A stretch of DNA of 64,000 nucleotides from Lysinibacillus fusiformis (GTDB taxonomy: Bacteria > Bacillota > Bacilli > Bacillales_A > Planococcaceae): positions 4,594,001 through 4,658,000 of the forward strand of contig NZ_CP070490.1 in assembly GCF_016925635.1 (NCBI RefSeq), written 5' to 3'. Both the position numbers and the translations under genes were made by a program. A model generated the notes under the pieces. It was not told the origin of the DNA. It made no database searches and saw only the letters and a list, made by a program, of their open reading frames with translations. Positions 33,660 through 42,294 of the stretch are shown here, piece after piece (position 1 is the stretch's first letter; each line of letters begins with the position of its first letter).

Positions 33660-34922
33660 TTATTGTAATATCTCACTTACTGTGACAAATTCATAGCCTT
33701 GTTTCTGTAAATAAAGAATGACATTTTCTAAACCATTGGCTGTCGTTTGATGGATATCATGCATTAAAATAATACTACCATCCTTTACAGAGGCTTTGAC
33801 ATACGCCAAAATTTTATCTGGATTGTGATGTTTCCAATCCAGTGTATCAATCGACCACAAAATAGAAGGGATTGTCATGACAGAACGTACTTGGTCATTG
33901 GTCGCTCCATATGGTGGACGGAAAACGGTTGGATACTGCCCAATGGCTGCATAAATAGCATTACCTGTGCCATTGACTTCTTGTTTAACGCCTGCTATTG
34001 ATAAGGTCGTTAATTTTTTATGGCTCAAGGTATGGTTGCCGATTTCGTGCCCTGCTTCATAGACTTGCTTAACGATTGCAGTATTTCTTGATACATTTTT
34101 ACCTACCATAAAGAATGTAGCCTTGGCATCGTATTTTTTTAACGTTGCCAAAATTTGTGGTGTCACCTTGGCATCAGGCCCATCATCAAATGTTAAAGCT
34201 ACCCGTTTTTTTGCGCCTTTCGCCACTGGCACACCTTTATTATAAACTTTGTTATCTATTAACTGAATATCGGCTAGCTCAGAAGCTTTGACATACCCTT
34301 TTTGGTCACCCGCTTCTACATAGGCCCAGCCTGCAAGTGTTATGTAATACTGGACAGTTGTTTTATTGGCAAGTGTACCAAGAACTTCTCCGTTTGGACT
34401 CGCTGTTAAACGTAATTCAGCACCAGCCACAGCTTGGATTCGTTTCTTTGTTGGGACAGGTTTTTTTAATGCGTTTGTCGCTACATACCCTATCTCCTCG
34501 CCATATTGAACGAAAGACCAACCACCAGGTGCTGTGCCATACACATAAATCATTCGTCCTTCATAGAGCTGTCCTACATGCTGGGCATGTTGACTTGGGG
34601 CTGTAAATAAAGTCGTACCACCCTTTTGAATCACTAAGTAACCCTCAGACTTCAGCTTGACTAAAACATCAGATGTGACATAGCCCTCCTGCTCTGGCGT
34701 TTGAATATGTGTCCATCCTTTACTTGCTTGTGTTACTGAAACAAAGCTTCCTTTTGATAATTCCCCAATCTCCGCACTATTCGTAGAAGCTTCTTCATAG
34801 ATTACCGCATCTTTGGTAACCTTTTGAATCACCACTGACCCTTCAGCACTTGCTGAAAGTTGCCCAGCCAATATGCATATCATAAACGTCAAAACGATTG
34901 CATAGGGTAAAAATTTTCTCAT
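33660..34922 (-). CDS. Secreted polysaccharide deacetylase with SH3b repeats
   Basis: The 420-residue protein has a signal peptide (about 1-27), then three SH3b cell-wall-binding repeats (about 28-92, 95-152 and 158-217). A NodB-type deacetylase domain runs from about 235 to the end. Catalytic motifs are visible: TFDDGPD, GNHTLSH, RPPYGA and LMHD. It should act outside the cell, deacetylating peptidoglycan sugars or another surface glycan. It is a single-gene unit next to other wall enzymes. Confidence 0.92.
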   Translation of the reverse strand: MRKFLPYAIVLTFMICILAGQLSASAEGSVVIQKVTKDAVIYEEASTNSAEIGELSKGSFVSVTQASKGWTHIQTPEQEGYVTSDVLVKLKSEGYLVIQKGGTTLFTAPSQHAQHVGQLYEGRMIYVYGTAPGGWSFVQYGEEIGYVATNALKKPVPTKKRIQAVAGAELRLTASPNGEVLGTLANKTTVQYYITLAGWAYVEAGDQKGYVKASELADIQLIDNKVYNKGVPVAKGAKKRVALTFDDGPDAKVTPQILATLKKYDAKATFFMVGKNVSRNTAIVKQVYEAGHEIGNHTLSHKKLTTLSIAGVKQEVNGTGNAIYAAIGQYPTVFRPPYGATNDQVRSVMTIPSILWSIDTLDWKHHNPDKILAYVKASVKDGSIILMHDIHQTTANGLENVILYLQKQGYEFVTVSEILQ

Positions 34923-35198
34923 TGTTCTACACCGCCCTTAGATGTCTTCCATGTCTGTTTGCTAAAAAAATGTTAAGATTTAACTTTCATTATAGAGGAA
35001 ACATTCATACCAGAAAATAGTAATAATCAACTAGATTCCCTATTGCAAGGCTACTCAAAACGTATTTTAATAAATACTTATACATTCCTCCTTCCCGTTT
35101 TTCTACGAAACTATGCATAGTTTATGCTAATTCAATGATGTCGACTTATTTTGTTAGTTCCTATTTTGAGAATGGATCATCTTCGTGCTGCTACTAAT

Positions 35199-35471
35199 GA
35201 GCCGTTGCTACTTAGAATGGAGCGGTACTATTACTTAGGTGAGCGGCTCTCTCCTTATTTGGAGCGAATTTCTCACATCTTTGAGCGGCTCTCTCCTCTT
35301 TTGGAGCGGGGTTCTCTCCTTTTTGAGCAGCTCTCTCCTCTTTTGGAGCGGGGTTCTCTCCTTTTTGAGCGGGTCCCTTCTCATTTGGAGCGCTTCTCTC
35401 ACCTTTATGAGCGGCTCTCTTCTCATTTAGAGCGCTTCCACCACTTTTATGAGCAGCTCTTCTCAGGAATA
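35199..35471. repeat. 21-bp tandem repeat, about 13 units
   Basis: Units start at 35199, 35220, 35241 and every 21 bases to 35451. Each begins with GAGC and the best-conserved units continue GGCTCTCTCCTC. Four to six central units are nearly identical and the outer ones diverge. As the unit is a multiple of three, several frames on both strands are open, giving artificial heptad-repeat proteins. No ribosome binding site supports any of them. The rest of 34923-35610 holds nothing clear. Confidence 0.9.
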
Positions 35472-35610
35472 GATCCTCTTCCTCGTATCAAGCAGCTTCT
35501 CCCAAAAAACCTGGATTATCTACTACCGTCCCTAAAATATTCAATGCCCTCCTTTCTATTAAGACGCTGGGAACCATGAAAAAGTTGAGCTTTTTTCATT
35601 ATTTTTCCTC

Positions 35611-36447
35611 TCATAAAGCCTCGTAGGCAGTGAGGGCATCCTCGATATGTGGGGGTGGGGTCCACATATAGCTTGGGGCATTGGTTGTAATGAATAAAAA
35701 AGATTTCCCTTCTTTTTCGATTATGGACGCCAGACACAGTCCTGCTTCTGGGGTATAGCCTGTTTTTCCACCTAGTATTGGTCCGTCTAGACCCGGCAAT
35801 TTTGTAAATAATGAGTTTGTAATTATTAATTGGTTGGGTACATGAGTTGTGTAGCTTTTCGAGGTAAAGATTTGATAAAAGATAGGATTTTCTAACGCAT
35901 AACGTAGAAGTTTACTGATGTCCCGCACGCTGGATACATGTGCCTCATCATGTAGGCCACTGGTGTTAACAAAATGTGTATCATGCATGCCTAATTCCTG
36001 CGCCTTATTATTCATCAACGTAACAAATTTATCCTCACTACCTGCCACAGCATCTGCAAGTGTTCCGGTTGCATCGGCACCTGAGGCAAGGAGTGTGCCA
36101 TACAATAAGTCCTCCATCGTGACAAAATCTCCTGCTTGAAAGCCTGCCATCGAAGCATTTTGTGCCGTATAGTTCGCAATCGTTTGGGGTTCTACAATGG
36201 TTTGTGTTTGTAAATTATCTGTCATCTCTATGGCAACGATAGCTGTCATGATTTTTGTTAAGGATGCAGGATAAATAATAGCATCCGCATTTTTTTCGTA
36301 TAATACTTCGCCCTGTTCATTGAGTAACAAAGCATTTTGACTATGTAATGATGGCAGTTCTAGATGAGCGAGTTCATATGTTTTGTTTATACAATAAAAT
36401 AAGAAAACCACGATACAAAGACAGCCCAATAACATCCATTTTTTCAT
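35611..36447 (-). CDS. D-alanyl-D-alanine carboxypeptidase (peptidase S11)
   Basis: The 278-residue penicillin-binding protein has an N-terminal anchor or signal (about 3-20), the active-site motif SLTK at 62-65, and GGKTGYTPEAG for the KTG motif. The second motif reads SGAD, where many relatives have SxN. It should trim the last D-Ala of peptidoglycan stems outside the cell. It is shorter than DacA/DacF and lacks the C-terminal domain. Good AGGAGG before the ATG. Confidence 0.9.
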   Translation of the reverse strand: MKKWMLLGCLCIVVFLFYCINKTYELAHLELPSLHSQNALLLNEQGEVLYEKNADAIIYPASLTKIMTAIVAIEMTDNLQTQTIVEPQTIANYTAQNASMAGFQAGDFVTMEDLLYGTLLASGADATGTLADAVAGSEDKFVTLMNNKAQELGMHDTHFVNTSGLHDEAHVSSVRDISKLLRYALENPIFYQIFTSKSYTTHVPNQLIITNSLFTKLPGLDGPILGGKTGYTPEAGLCLASIIEKEGKSFLFITTNAPSYMWTPPPHIEDALTAYEAL

Positions 36448-36525
36448 AAAAAACGCCTCCTACACATTATAATAGGCGGCATTTCTTAATATTCCTTGAG
36501 AAAAATGAGATGAACTCAAATATTT

Positions 36526-37143
36526 TCACATGTAAAAATCATCTTCGTAATTTGAACTAATTCTTGTAATCTCTTTATTAGTTAGTTTGAACAATACATC
36601 TTGAGAAACCTCTAGCTTGAGAGCCTCTTCTTTATTTAGACCAGCATAGACGCCGCGCAAAATACGCCCCGTCAAACCGTGCGAGACAACAATTACTTTT
36701 GAAAATGGTTGAATCTCTTCAAGCAAAGCAGTTAGTCTGCTCACAACAGCTTCATAGGTTTCTCCATCTGGTGCACGAAAATACCAATTGAAGGCATCCG
36801 TGTTCGTTAATAAAGCAGGCCAATTTTGCTGTATTTCTGCCATGGTTAAGCCAGCCCATTGTCCCACAGCAACCTCTGTTAAACGTTGATCCTGCTTCAC
36901 CTTGTTAATGTTATAGCCAAGCGTTTCACAAAGTATGACTGTGCTCTGCATGGCTCTTCCCATTGGACTTGATAGGATGGTCCATTCATCTGCATCGCCA
37001 ATGAGTGATTTCAGCATGCGTGCATTTTGCTGAACTTGCTCCCGGCCACGCTCTGTTAGTGGTGAATCAAGCTGTCCCTGATATCTCCCTTGTGTATTAT
37101 AATTTGTCTCACCATGACGAAGTAAGTAGATTATTTGCTCCAT
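36526..37143 (-). CDS. Histidine phosphatase family protein
   Basis: The 205-residue protein starts with the phosphoglycerate-mutase-like motif LLRHGETNYNTQGRYQG, in which His9 is the phospho-acceptor. It later has APDGETYEAV and VVSHGLTGR with the second catalytic His. It belongs to the PhoE/GpmB/CobC-like group of phosphatases. The substrate is unknown. It is 32 bases downstream of the DUF3995 gene, so may be co-transcribed and controlled by the nearby TetR regulator. Confidence 0.88.
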   Translation of the reverse strand: MEQIIYLLRHGETNYNTQGRYQGQLDSPLTERGREQVQQNARMLKSLIGDADEWTILSSPMGRAMQSTVILCETLGYNINKVKQDQRLTEVAVGQWAGLTMAEIQQNWPALLTNTDAFNWYFRAPDGETYEAVVSRLTALLEEIQPFSKVIVVSHGLTGRILRGVYAGLNKEEALKLEVSQDVLFKLTNKEITRISSNYEDDFYM

Positions 37144-37175
37144 TTTATTTCCCCCATTCCAAAGTAAAATAGCTG

Positions 37176-37595
37176 TTAAAACAACACTAGTACATAGACC
37201 AAGCTAAGAAACAAACATAACGGACTATACCATTTCGAATCATTTTGAGCAAACTTGGAATGCTTAATGGTTTTAAAAAAGCCAACATATTTAAAATCAC
37301 CAATTGCTCGTATCAAAAATACCAGCGCACAAACGATACTGCCTACTTTTGAAAAAATAGAGGCTTGAAAAAATGTCATCCACCCTCCTTGAATAAGGAT
37401 GATACTACTTGCTAGCAACACCAGTATTGCTACACAGAGCGTTCCCCATTTCCTAGGAACAAAAACGGCTTGTTGGCTGCCTTCTTTCATAGGAATAACA
37501 GCTTCTGTACCCCATCGACCACCAAAAGCCCAATAAATATGTATTACACTAATCAGCCATAATAGTCCTACTGCGACCATTGATAAAATAAACAT
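37176..37595 (-). CDS. DUF3995 membrane protein
   Basis: The 139-residue protein has four membrane helices and the DUF3995 signature SVIHIYWAFGGRWGTEAVIP near residue 16. The function is unknown. A palindromic operator identical in core to one before the TetR gene sits 25 bases upstream of its start, between the two genes. It is therefore likely the main target of that repressor. GGAGG precedes the ATG. Confidence 0.87.
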   Translation of the reverse strand: MFILSMVAVGLLWLISVIHIYWAFGGRWGTEAVIPMKEGSQQAVFVPRKWGTLCVAILVLLASSIILIQGGWMTFFQASIFSKVGSIVCALVFLIRAIGDFKYVGFFKTIKHSKFAQNDSKWYSPLCLFLSLVYVLVLF

Positions 37596-37619
37596 GTTCT
37601 ACCTCCACATTCACATTCC

Positions 37620-37635
37620 CATACGCTATCGTATG
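37620..37635. promoter_or_regulatory. TetR operator 1
   Basis: CATACGCTATCGTATG has 6-bp arms CATACG/CGTATG around TATC-type centre bases. It lies between the TetR gene and DUF3995, just upstream of the DUF3995 start. The same core recurs at 38214-38229. Confidence 0.6.
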
Positions 37636-37688
37636 TTTTGGCGATAAATATAGTCCCTCAAAGCTTATGTCGGCTCTGAGAGACCTTC

Positions 37689-38198
37689 TTATTGTAATAG
37701 GAGCTTAATCATCTTTTCGAGATCGAAATGAGGATTGGCTTCGAATCGTGTCATCCAGCCAATATAGGTTAAATAAGCCAATCTTGCACGGTCAGTAGAT
37801 TCATTTATATCTACACCACTTTTTTGATAGAGTGTCGCCACACAGCCAATTCGCTGCTCCTCTATTTGAACGATACGCGTTGCGACATCTGAATCATATT
37901 TGGCCCAAGCATAAATGCCTATCTCCATTTTTTTATTTTTGTGAAAACTTATCCGTAAAAGCTGTTCTAAAGTAGCATCTTCTTGCTCCATGCTTTGAAT
38001 AATGGCCTTTGTCGCATGGGTTTCCCAATAGTAAAGCATGGCATCTAATAGCTGTTGACGATCACGAAAATAATGATAAAAGCTCCCCTTGCTAATATTT
38101 AATGATCGAGCAAGTGCTTCAATACGTACTTTATGTATGCCCGCTTCTGCTAATTGATCTAGACCCGCTCTAATCCAATCTTCTTTCGTTACTTGCAT
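37689..38198 (-). CDS. TetR-family repressor
   Basis: The 169-residue protein has the TetR N-terminal helix-turn-helix, RIEALARSLNISKGSFYHYF near residue 24. A helical C-terminal ligand domain of about 115 residues follows. Matching palindromes lie upstream of its own start and upstream of the DUF3995 gene, so autorepression and control of DUF3995 are likely. The ligand is unknown. GGAGGG precedes the start. Confidence 0.92.
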   Translation of the reverse strand: MQVTKEDWIRAGLDQLAEAGIHKVRIEALARSLNISKGSFYHYFRDRQQLLDAMLYYWETHATKAIIQSMEQEDATLEQLLRISFHKNKKMEIGIYAWAKYDSDVATRIVQIEEQRIGCVATLYQKSGVDINESTDRARLAYLTYIGWMTRFEANPHFDLEKMIKLLLQ

Positions 38199-38213
38199 GA
38201 TTGCCCTCCAAAA

Positions 38214-38229
38214 AATACGATAGCGTATG
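38214..38229. promoter_or_regulatory. TetR operator 2
   Basis: AATACGATAGCGTATG contains ATACG-N4-CGTAT, the inverse of the core at 37620-37635. It lies about 16 bases upstream of the TetR start. Confidence 0.6.
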
Positions 38230-38263
38230 TTTTGTCTTATATTACCACCTTATGCATCCCTCA

Positions 38264-38380
38264 TCAACTTTTATCGTTTTTATGGCGAACATTAATATGA
38301 TTATTCACTGTAACATGGACTGTTACCACTCGTGGTAAAATACATGCACACACTATAATAAGCGCAATCAACTTTTTCAT
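38264..38380 (-). CDS. 38-residue secreted or membrane peptide
   Basis: ATG at 38380 with AAGGAG ten bases upstream opens a 38-codon frame. Residues 1-20 are a hydrophobic signal-like helix (MKKLIALIIVCACILPRVV). The rest is a short Val/Asn/His-rich tail. It begins 17 bases after the MORN-AAA stop and is probably co-transcribed with it. No family is recognised. It may be a small partner peptide or a lipoprotein-like fragment. Confidence 0.5.
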   Translation of the reverse strand: MKKLIALIIVCACILPRVVTVHVTVNNHINVRHKNDKS

Positions 38381-38396
38381 TCGTCTACTCCTTGTC

Positions 38397-40085
38397 TTAA
38401 AAAGTATTATCAAATAGCTTTTCTGCAATGCCCTGTAAAATATCTTGCTCCTCAAATGTCATAAGTTCATCTTTCGTGATTGTTGCCTGTTGAATCAATC
38501 GGGTTGATTGGATTGTCACTAGTTTTTCAAACAAGTTTCGAATATAACGACCATTCGAGAAATTAGGGATGGTTTCAATTGGCATATGACGTAGCTGTGC
38601 TTTCATATGTTGGGCAAATGCATCGCCAAATTGATAGTCGTTCGTTTGACAAAGCATCGCAAAGATATCATAGAGTTCATCAGTGCTAAAATTATCGAAT
38701 TGTACAAAATGATTAAAACGAGATTTAAAGCCTGGATTAGATTGTAAAAATTCCTCTATCAGCTCTGTATAGCCAGCAACAATAATTACTAAATCATCAC
38801 GTAGATCCTCCATTGCCTTTAATAAACTATCAATTGCTTCCTTCCCAAATGCATCCTGTTTATCATTTATTAATGCGTAGGCTTCATCAATAAAAAGTAC
38901 CCCACCCTTTGCTTTGTTAACGACTTCCTGAACCTTTAACGCTGTTTGTCCAACATAGCCAGCGACTAGCCCCGCACGATCTGTTTCCACAAAATGCCCA
39001 CTTGAAAGGACACCAAGATGCTTGTAGATTTGGCCAATAATACGTGCCACCGTTGTTTTACCTGTGCCTGGATTACCCGAGAAGACAAGATGATACGTAA
39101 TAGGAAAGCTTGTTAAACCATGATCCACACGCAAGCTTTGAATTTTAATAAAGTTAATTAAATTATGTAATTCCTTCTTTGCATTTGGAAGGCCTACAAG
39201 ACTATCTAATTGTTTTTGTAGCTTGGCAATCTCTTGTTCGATTTCAGGTGTGATGCGTAATCGTTCGTCGTTGATAAATTCTCCACTATAGATGATTTTG
39301 CCCTCTTCATTAAAATAATCGCCTCGTCCATGTTTTTTGCCTTGCACGAGGTCACCAATATAAGAAGCCTGCCCATTGGCATAATATAGCGTTCCTTGCC
39401 CTGTCATCACATCCTCTTTAAATTGCCCTTCCGCTTCTAGAATCCCATCCCTAGCATATACTTTGCCTTTACCATGCTTTAGATCTTCAAAAAAATGACC
39501 TTCATAGTGGAGTATTGTTACCCCACGATCAAGCTCCTCAGTTGTTGGTGATTCTGTAGGATAATACAGCTTCCCAGCCCCTTGCATATGATGCCAAATA
39601 AAATCACCCTCATATTGTAACAATCCATTTGGATAATATTGCTTGCCTTTTCCTTTTTTCATGCCGTGGACAAAATCACCCTCATACTGTGGTTGATTTA
39701 AATGTGGGTACTGTGATCGCAGTGCTTGATAAGGGGCCGTCACGTCCTCTTCATAATATAGAATTCCATAACCATCCATTAAATCATTGCGAAAATGACC
39801 TTCATAATGAATATGACCATCCTTGTATAAAATGCCATGACCTTGTTTTTTATTTTGAATGAATTCGCCCTGATAAATGAGTTGTCCTTTTAAATACATG
39901 ATGCCATTGCCTTGCTTCATATGATTGACGAATTCACCCTCGAATAATAATTCTCCTTCTTGATCAAATAGCGAGCCCTTGCCGTCATAGATATCGTGGC
40001 CAAAATCATTCTTTTTGACGCCACCTCGATACATGACCGTTCCATTTGGATAAAATAGTTCTTTTTCTTCATGATTATGTGTCAT
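38397..40085 (-). CDS. MORN-repeat protein fused to a CbxX/SpoVK-type AAA+ ATPase
   Basis: The 562-residue protein has about ten MORN repeats over residues 15-272 (pattern YEGxFxxxxxxGxGxxYxxxG). An AAA+ module runs from about 295 to 530. Walker A is GNPGTGKT (337-344), Walker B is VLFIDEA (396-402), sensor 1 lies near IVAGYT and an arginine finger in KSRF. The ATPase part resembles the CbxX/CfxQ/SpoVK group. MORN repeats usually bind membranes or scaffold proteins. A fusion of the two is unusual and its role is unknown. AAGGAAGG precedes the start. Confidence 0.88.
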   Translation of the reverse strand: MTHNHEEKELFYPNGTVMYRGGVKKNDFGHDIYDGKGSLFDQEGELLFEGEFVNHMKQGNGIMYLKGQLIYQGEFIQNKKQGHGILYKDGHIHYEGHFRNDLMDGYGILYYEEDVTAPYQALRSQYPHLNQPQYEGDFVHGMKKGKGKQYYPNGLLQYEGDFIWHHMQGAGKLYYPTESPTTEELDRGVTILHYEGHFFEDLKHGKGKVYARDGILEAEGQFKEDVMTGQGTLYYANGQASYIGDLVQGKKHGRGDYFNEEGKIIYSGEFINDERLRITPEIEQEIAKLQKQLDSLVGLPNAKKELHNLINFIKIQSLRVDHGLTSFPITYHLVFSGNPGTGKTTVARIIGQIYKHLGVLSSGHFVETDRAGLVAGYVGQTALKVQEVVNKAKGGVLFIDEAYALINDKQDAFGKEAIDSLLKAMEDLRDDLVIIVAGYTELIEEFLQSNPGFKSRFNHFVQFDNFSTDELYDIFAMLCQTNDYQFGDAFAQHMKAQLRHMPIETIPNFSNGRYIRNLFEKLVTIQSTRLIQQATITKDELMTFEEQDILQGIAEKLFDNTF

Positions 40086-40178
40086 TTAATTGCCTTCCTT
40101 CATCATTTCAGTATATGCTCAATTATAGCGTGGAAAAGAATACATATGTGTGAATTTTTAGAATTTAAGGAGACGAGC

Positions 40179-40610
40179 ATGAAAAAAAGATACAAGCTAC
40201 TTCTAGGCATTTTACTACCACTACTTATTCTGTATATCTCGACAATGTTGTTAACACGAGACACTGATTTTACAACAGAGGTAACAGAACGTCTCGAAAT
40301 GGAGGAAATTTATGAAATTGAAATCATTCGTTCCTCAGATGAGAAAACATTGACCATTACTGATGCAGCAGAAATTAATCAAATGATGCAGCCATTAAAG
40401 AACCTGCCTTTAAAAAAAGTGTGGTTTTCTAAATCCAATTCTAATGAAGCTTACTGGCTGACATTATCGATCAATGATGGCAGGGAAATTGGCTTGCGTT
40501 TAGATGATAATCAGCATTTATTTGTATATTTATATGAAGAAAACTACATGAAAGATTATAAACTTGCTAAGGATGTCGATATGACATTCATCAAGCAATT
40601 GTTTCAGTAA
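40179..40610 (+). CDS. Membrane-anchored hypothetical protein
   Basis: The 143-residue protein has an N-terminal membrane segment (about 5-24) and an extracytoplasmic domain of alternating strands and helices, with LTLSINDGREIGLRLDD near the end. ATG at 40179 follows AAGGAG. A longer in-frame start at 40071 overlaps the divergent MORN-AAA gene and lacks a site. Layout is similar to the product of 18249-18683. No family is recognised. Confidence 0.65.
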   Translation: MKKRYKLLLGILLPLLILYISTMLLTRDTDFTTEVTERLEMEEIYEIEIIRSSDEKTLTITDAAEINQMMQPLKNLPLKKVWFSKSNSNEAYWLTLSINDGREIGLRLDDNQHLFVYLYEENYMKDYKLAKDVDMTFIKQLFQ

Positions 40611-40614
40611 TCGT

Positions 40615-40642
40615 AAAAACCCGTGCGCAAATGCACGGGTTT
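40615..40642. terminator. Bidirectional terminator
   Basis: AAAACCCGTGC and GCACGGGTTTT make an 11-bp perfect stem, followed by more T residues, between convergent genes. Confidence 0.9.
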
Positions 40643-40643
40643 T

Positions 40644-41573
40644 TTATATGCAACGATAATTTTGCTGCATAGCTTCGATGATTTCAATAATCTCTTCTCT
40701 CAATTCAATTGGCTCTAACACCTCTATATCGGCTCCTTGACTTAACAACCATTCTTTCATGCCATGTCCTAACACTTCTGCCTCAAAAACATATTCATGC
40801 TTGTTTTTGGAAACTAGGTTGGCTGTTGGGAAACGACCGTAAACAATTTGAGGAGATTGGCCTTTATAGAGAATACGTATATGAGTAAGCTCATTAGCGT
40901 CCCCTACTCGTAATTGATTTACAGCGGGAAATTGAAATTTTATATCCATTTCACGAAAATGCTGAATACGATCCATTCTGTAAACAGTTGGGGTGTCATG
41001 ATTATCTGCCATTAAGTAAAAATAATGTGTTGAAAAGATAATAGCGAGCGGCTTTAAAACCTTTGTAGTTGGAATAGCTTCACCCTCCTGTAAATAATCA
41101 ATGGTAATGACCTTTTTCTTTTGAATGGCTGCTGAAATCTCCCATATCAATGACAATAATGACTTATTATGATGGACATCTTCATATACAGCTTTTTCAT
41201 TTAATAATATTTGATCCAGTTGATCTACTGCTACTTGTGAGAGAAGCTGCTCCATGATCTCACCGATATCAGACTTTATGAGTGCTTTAGATGCAATCAA
41301 TATTTTAACGATGACCAGCACCTGTTCTTTTGATAAACGATTGCTTTCCGTATTCATTAATTTATACACTTTTTCTGTTCGCACATATTGTAAATGGCAA
41401 TCAAGCTTAGCCTTTTCCAGATACGTACGAATCTCATCGATATCCCGTTGTATGGTTTTTTCACCAACCTGATGTGTCAATGCTTCCTGCTTCTTGTTGA
41501 TTCCTTGGCCATTCATCAATCGATCAAACATCGATAGAACGCGATAGCCTTTGCCTTGTTGTGAATCTACCAT
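40644..41573 (-). CDS. WYL-domain transcriptional regulator
   Basis: An N-terminal winged helix-turn-helix (about 8-65, with VGEKTIQRDIDEIRTYLE) is followed by a WYL ligand domain (about 145-220, HYFYLMADNHDTPTVYRMDRI) and a C-terminal WCX-like region. WYL regulators sense small molecules or nucleic acids and are common near defence or DNA-damage genes. I take ATG at 41573 with GGAAGAG upstream. A start 14 codons earlier lacks a site. It stands alone. Confidence 0.87.
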   Translation of the reverse strand: MVDSQQGKGYRVLSMFDRLMNGQGINKKQEALTHQVGEKTIQRDIDEIRTYLEKAKLDCHLQYVRTEKVYKLMNTESNRLSKEQVLVIVKILIASKALIKSDIGEIMEQLLSQVAVDQLDQILLNEKAVYEDVHHNKSLLSLIWEISAAIQKKKVITIDYLQEGEAIPTTKVLKPLAIIFSTHYFYLMADNHDTPTVYRMDRIQHFREMDIKFQFPAVNQLRVGDANELTHIRILYKGQSPQIVYGRFPTANLVSKNKHEYVFEAEVLGHGMKEWLLSQGADIEVLEPIELREEIIEIIEAMQQNYRCI

Positions 41574-41636
41574 ATATCCCACTCTTCCTTCTATCATGCC
41601 CAGCTTGCAAGACATTGGACATAAATAGCCTTCCTA

Positions 41637-41794
41637 CTATCAATTACGCCTCAGCGTGATTGCGTACGGATTTTTTCGAGTTGCTCCAAAAGCTCCTCTT
41701 CAAAATCTGTGACATCCGCTAGGGCTTTTATCTTGATTCAGTCGGTGTTTGGACACCCGCTAAGATGGGTGTTTTCTGCTGAATCAAGATAAAA
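41637..41794. repeat. Hairpin-rich intergenic repeat, copy A
   Basis: The element begins ACGCCTCAGCGTGATTGCG, runs through ATTTTTTCGAGTTGCTC, and ends in a 16-bp perfect inverted repeat, TTTTATCTTGATTCAG (41726) with CTGAATCAAGATAAAA (41779). Inside it lie ACACCC/GGGTGT arms. A diverged, partly deleted copy is at about 51495-51655. No frame in it looks coding. Confidence 0.7.
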
Positions 41795-41932
41795 CTTCTA
41801 CTTTATTGGTATAATTTGTACTATACGCATCCTACAATAAATCACCATTCAAGCAGCACAATAGACTGTATTTCTGACATAATTAACTAAAATTTTACAG
41901 CATTTTAGATGAAGGTGTCACTTTTTAACCAT

Positions 41933-41968
41933 TGAAAAAGGACTTCCATTGAATGAATGAAAGTCCTT
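41933..41968 (-). terminator. Terminator of the NDT-YbjQ operon
   Basis: AAGGACTT and AAGTCCTT pair around a 15-base loop, with a T tract in the minus direction. Confidence 0.75.
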
Positions 41969-41976
41969 CTACTCTT

Positions 41977-42294
41977 TTATTTGAATTTTACAGCCGTTCC
42001 ATATACCAATACTTCTGATGTACCATCCATTACAGAGGAAGTAGCATAACGAACGCCTACAATCGCATCTGCACCTAATTGTTTGGCTTCTTCAACCATT
42101 GCCTCTGTGGCAATTTCACGAGAGCGCACAAGCATTTCAGCATACTCTTTCATCTCTCCACCTACAATATTGCGAAGTCCAGCTATCATGTCACGACCAA
42201 TGTTTCTGGATTGAACAGAATTCCCTTTCACCAGTCCTAATGTTTCAATAATATCTTTTCCTGCCACAATGTCTGATGTAGCTAATAGCATCAT
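41977..42294 (-). CDS. YbjQ/UPF0145 heavy-metal-binding-fold protein
   Basis: The 105-residue protein matches the YbjQ family throughout: VKGNSVQSRNIGRDMIAGLRN, then GGEMKEYAEMLVRSREIATEAM and LGADAIVGVRY. These proteins form pentamers or decamers. Their function is unknown despite the heavy-metal label. It overlaps the deoxyribosyltransferase gene by four bases, so the two are translationally coupled. Confidence 0.92.
   Translation of the reverse strand: MMLLATSDIVAGKDIIETLGLVKGNSVQSRNIGRDMIAGLRNIVGGEMKEYAEMLVRSREIATEAMVEEAKQLGADAIVGVRYATSSVMDGTSEVLVYGTAVKFK

Noticed and set aside
35199-35471. CRISPR array
   Set aside because: The repeats are adjoining, with no unique spacers of 30 or more bases, and no cas gene lies in the window.
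35151-35579. Long plus-strand frame with heptad-like repeats, plus overlapping frames on both strands
   Set aside because: These are open only because the 21-bp repeat has a length divisible by three. None has a ribosome binding site, and the frame extends into unrelated flanking sequence.
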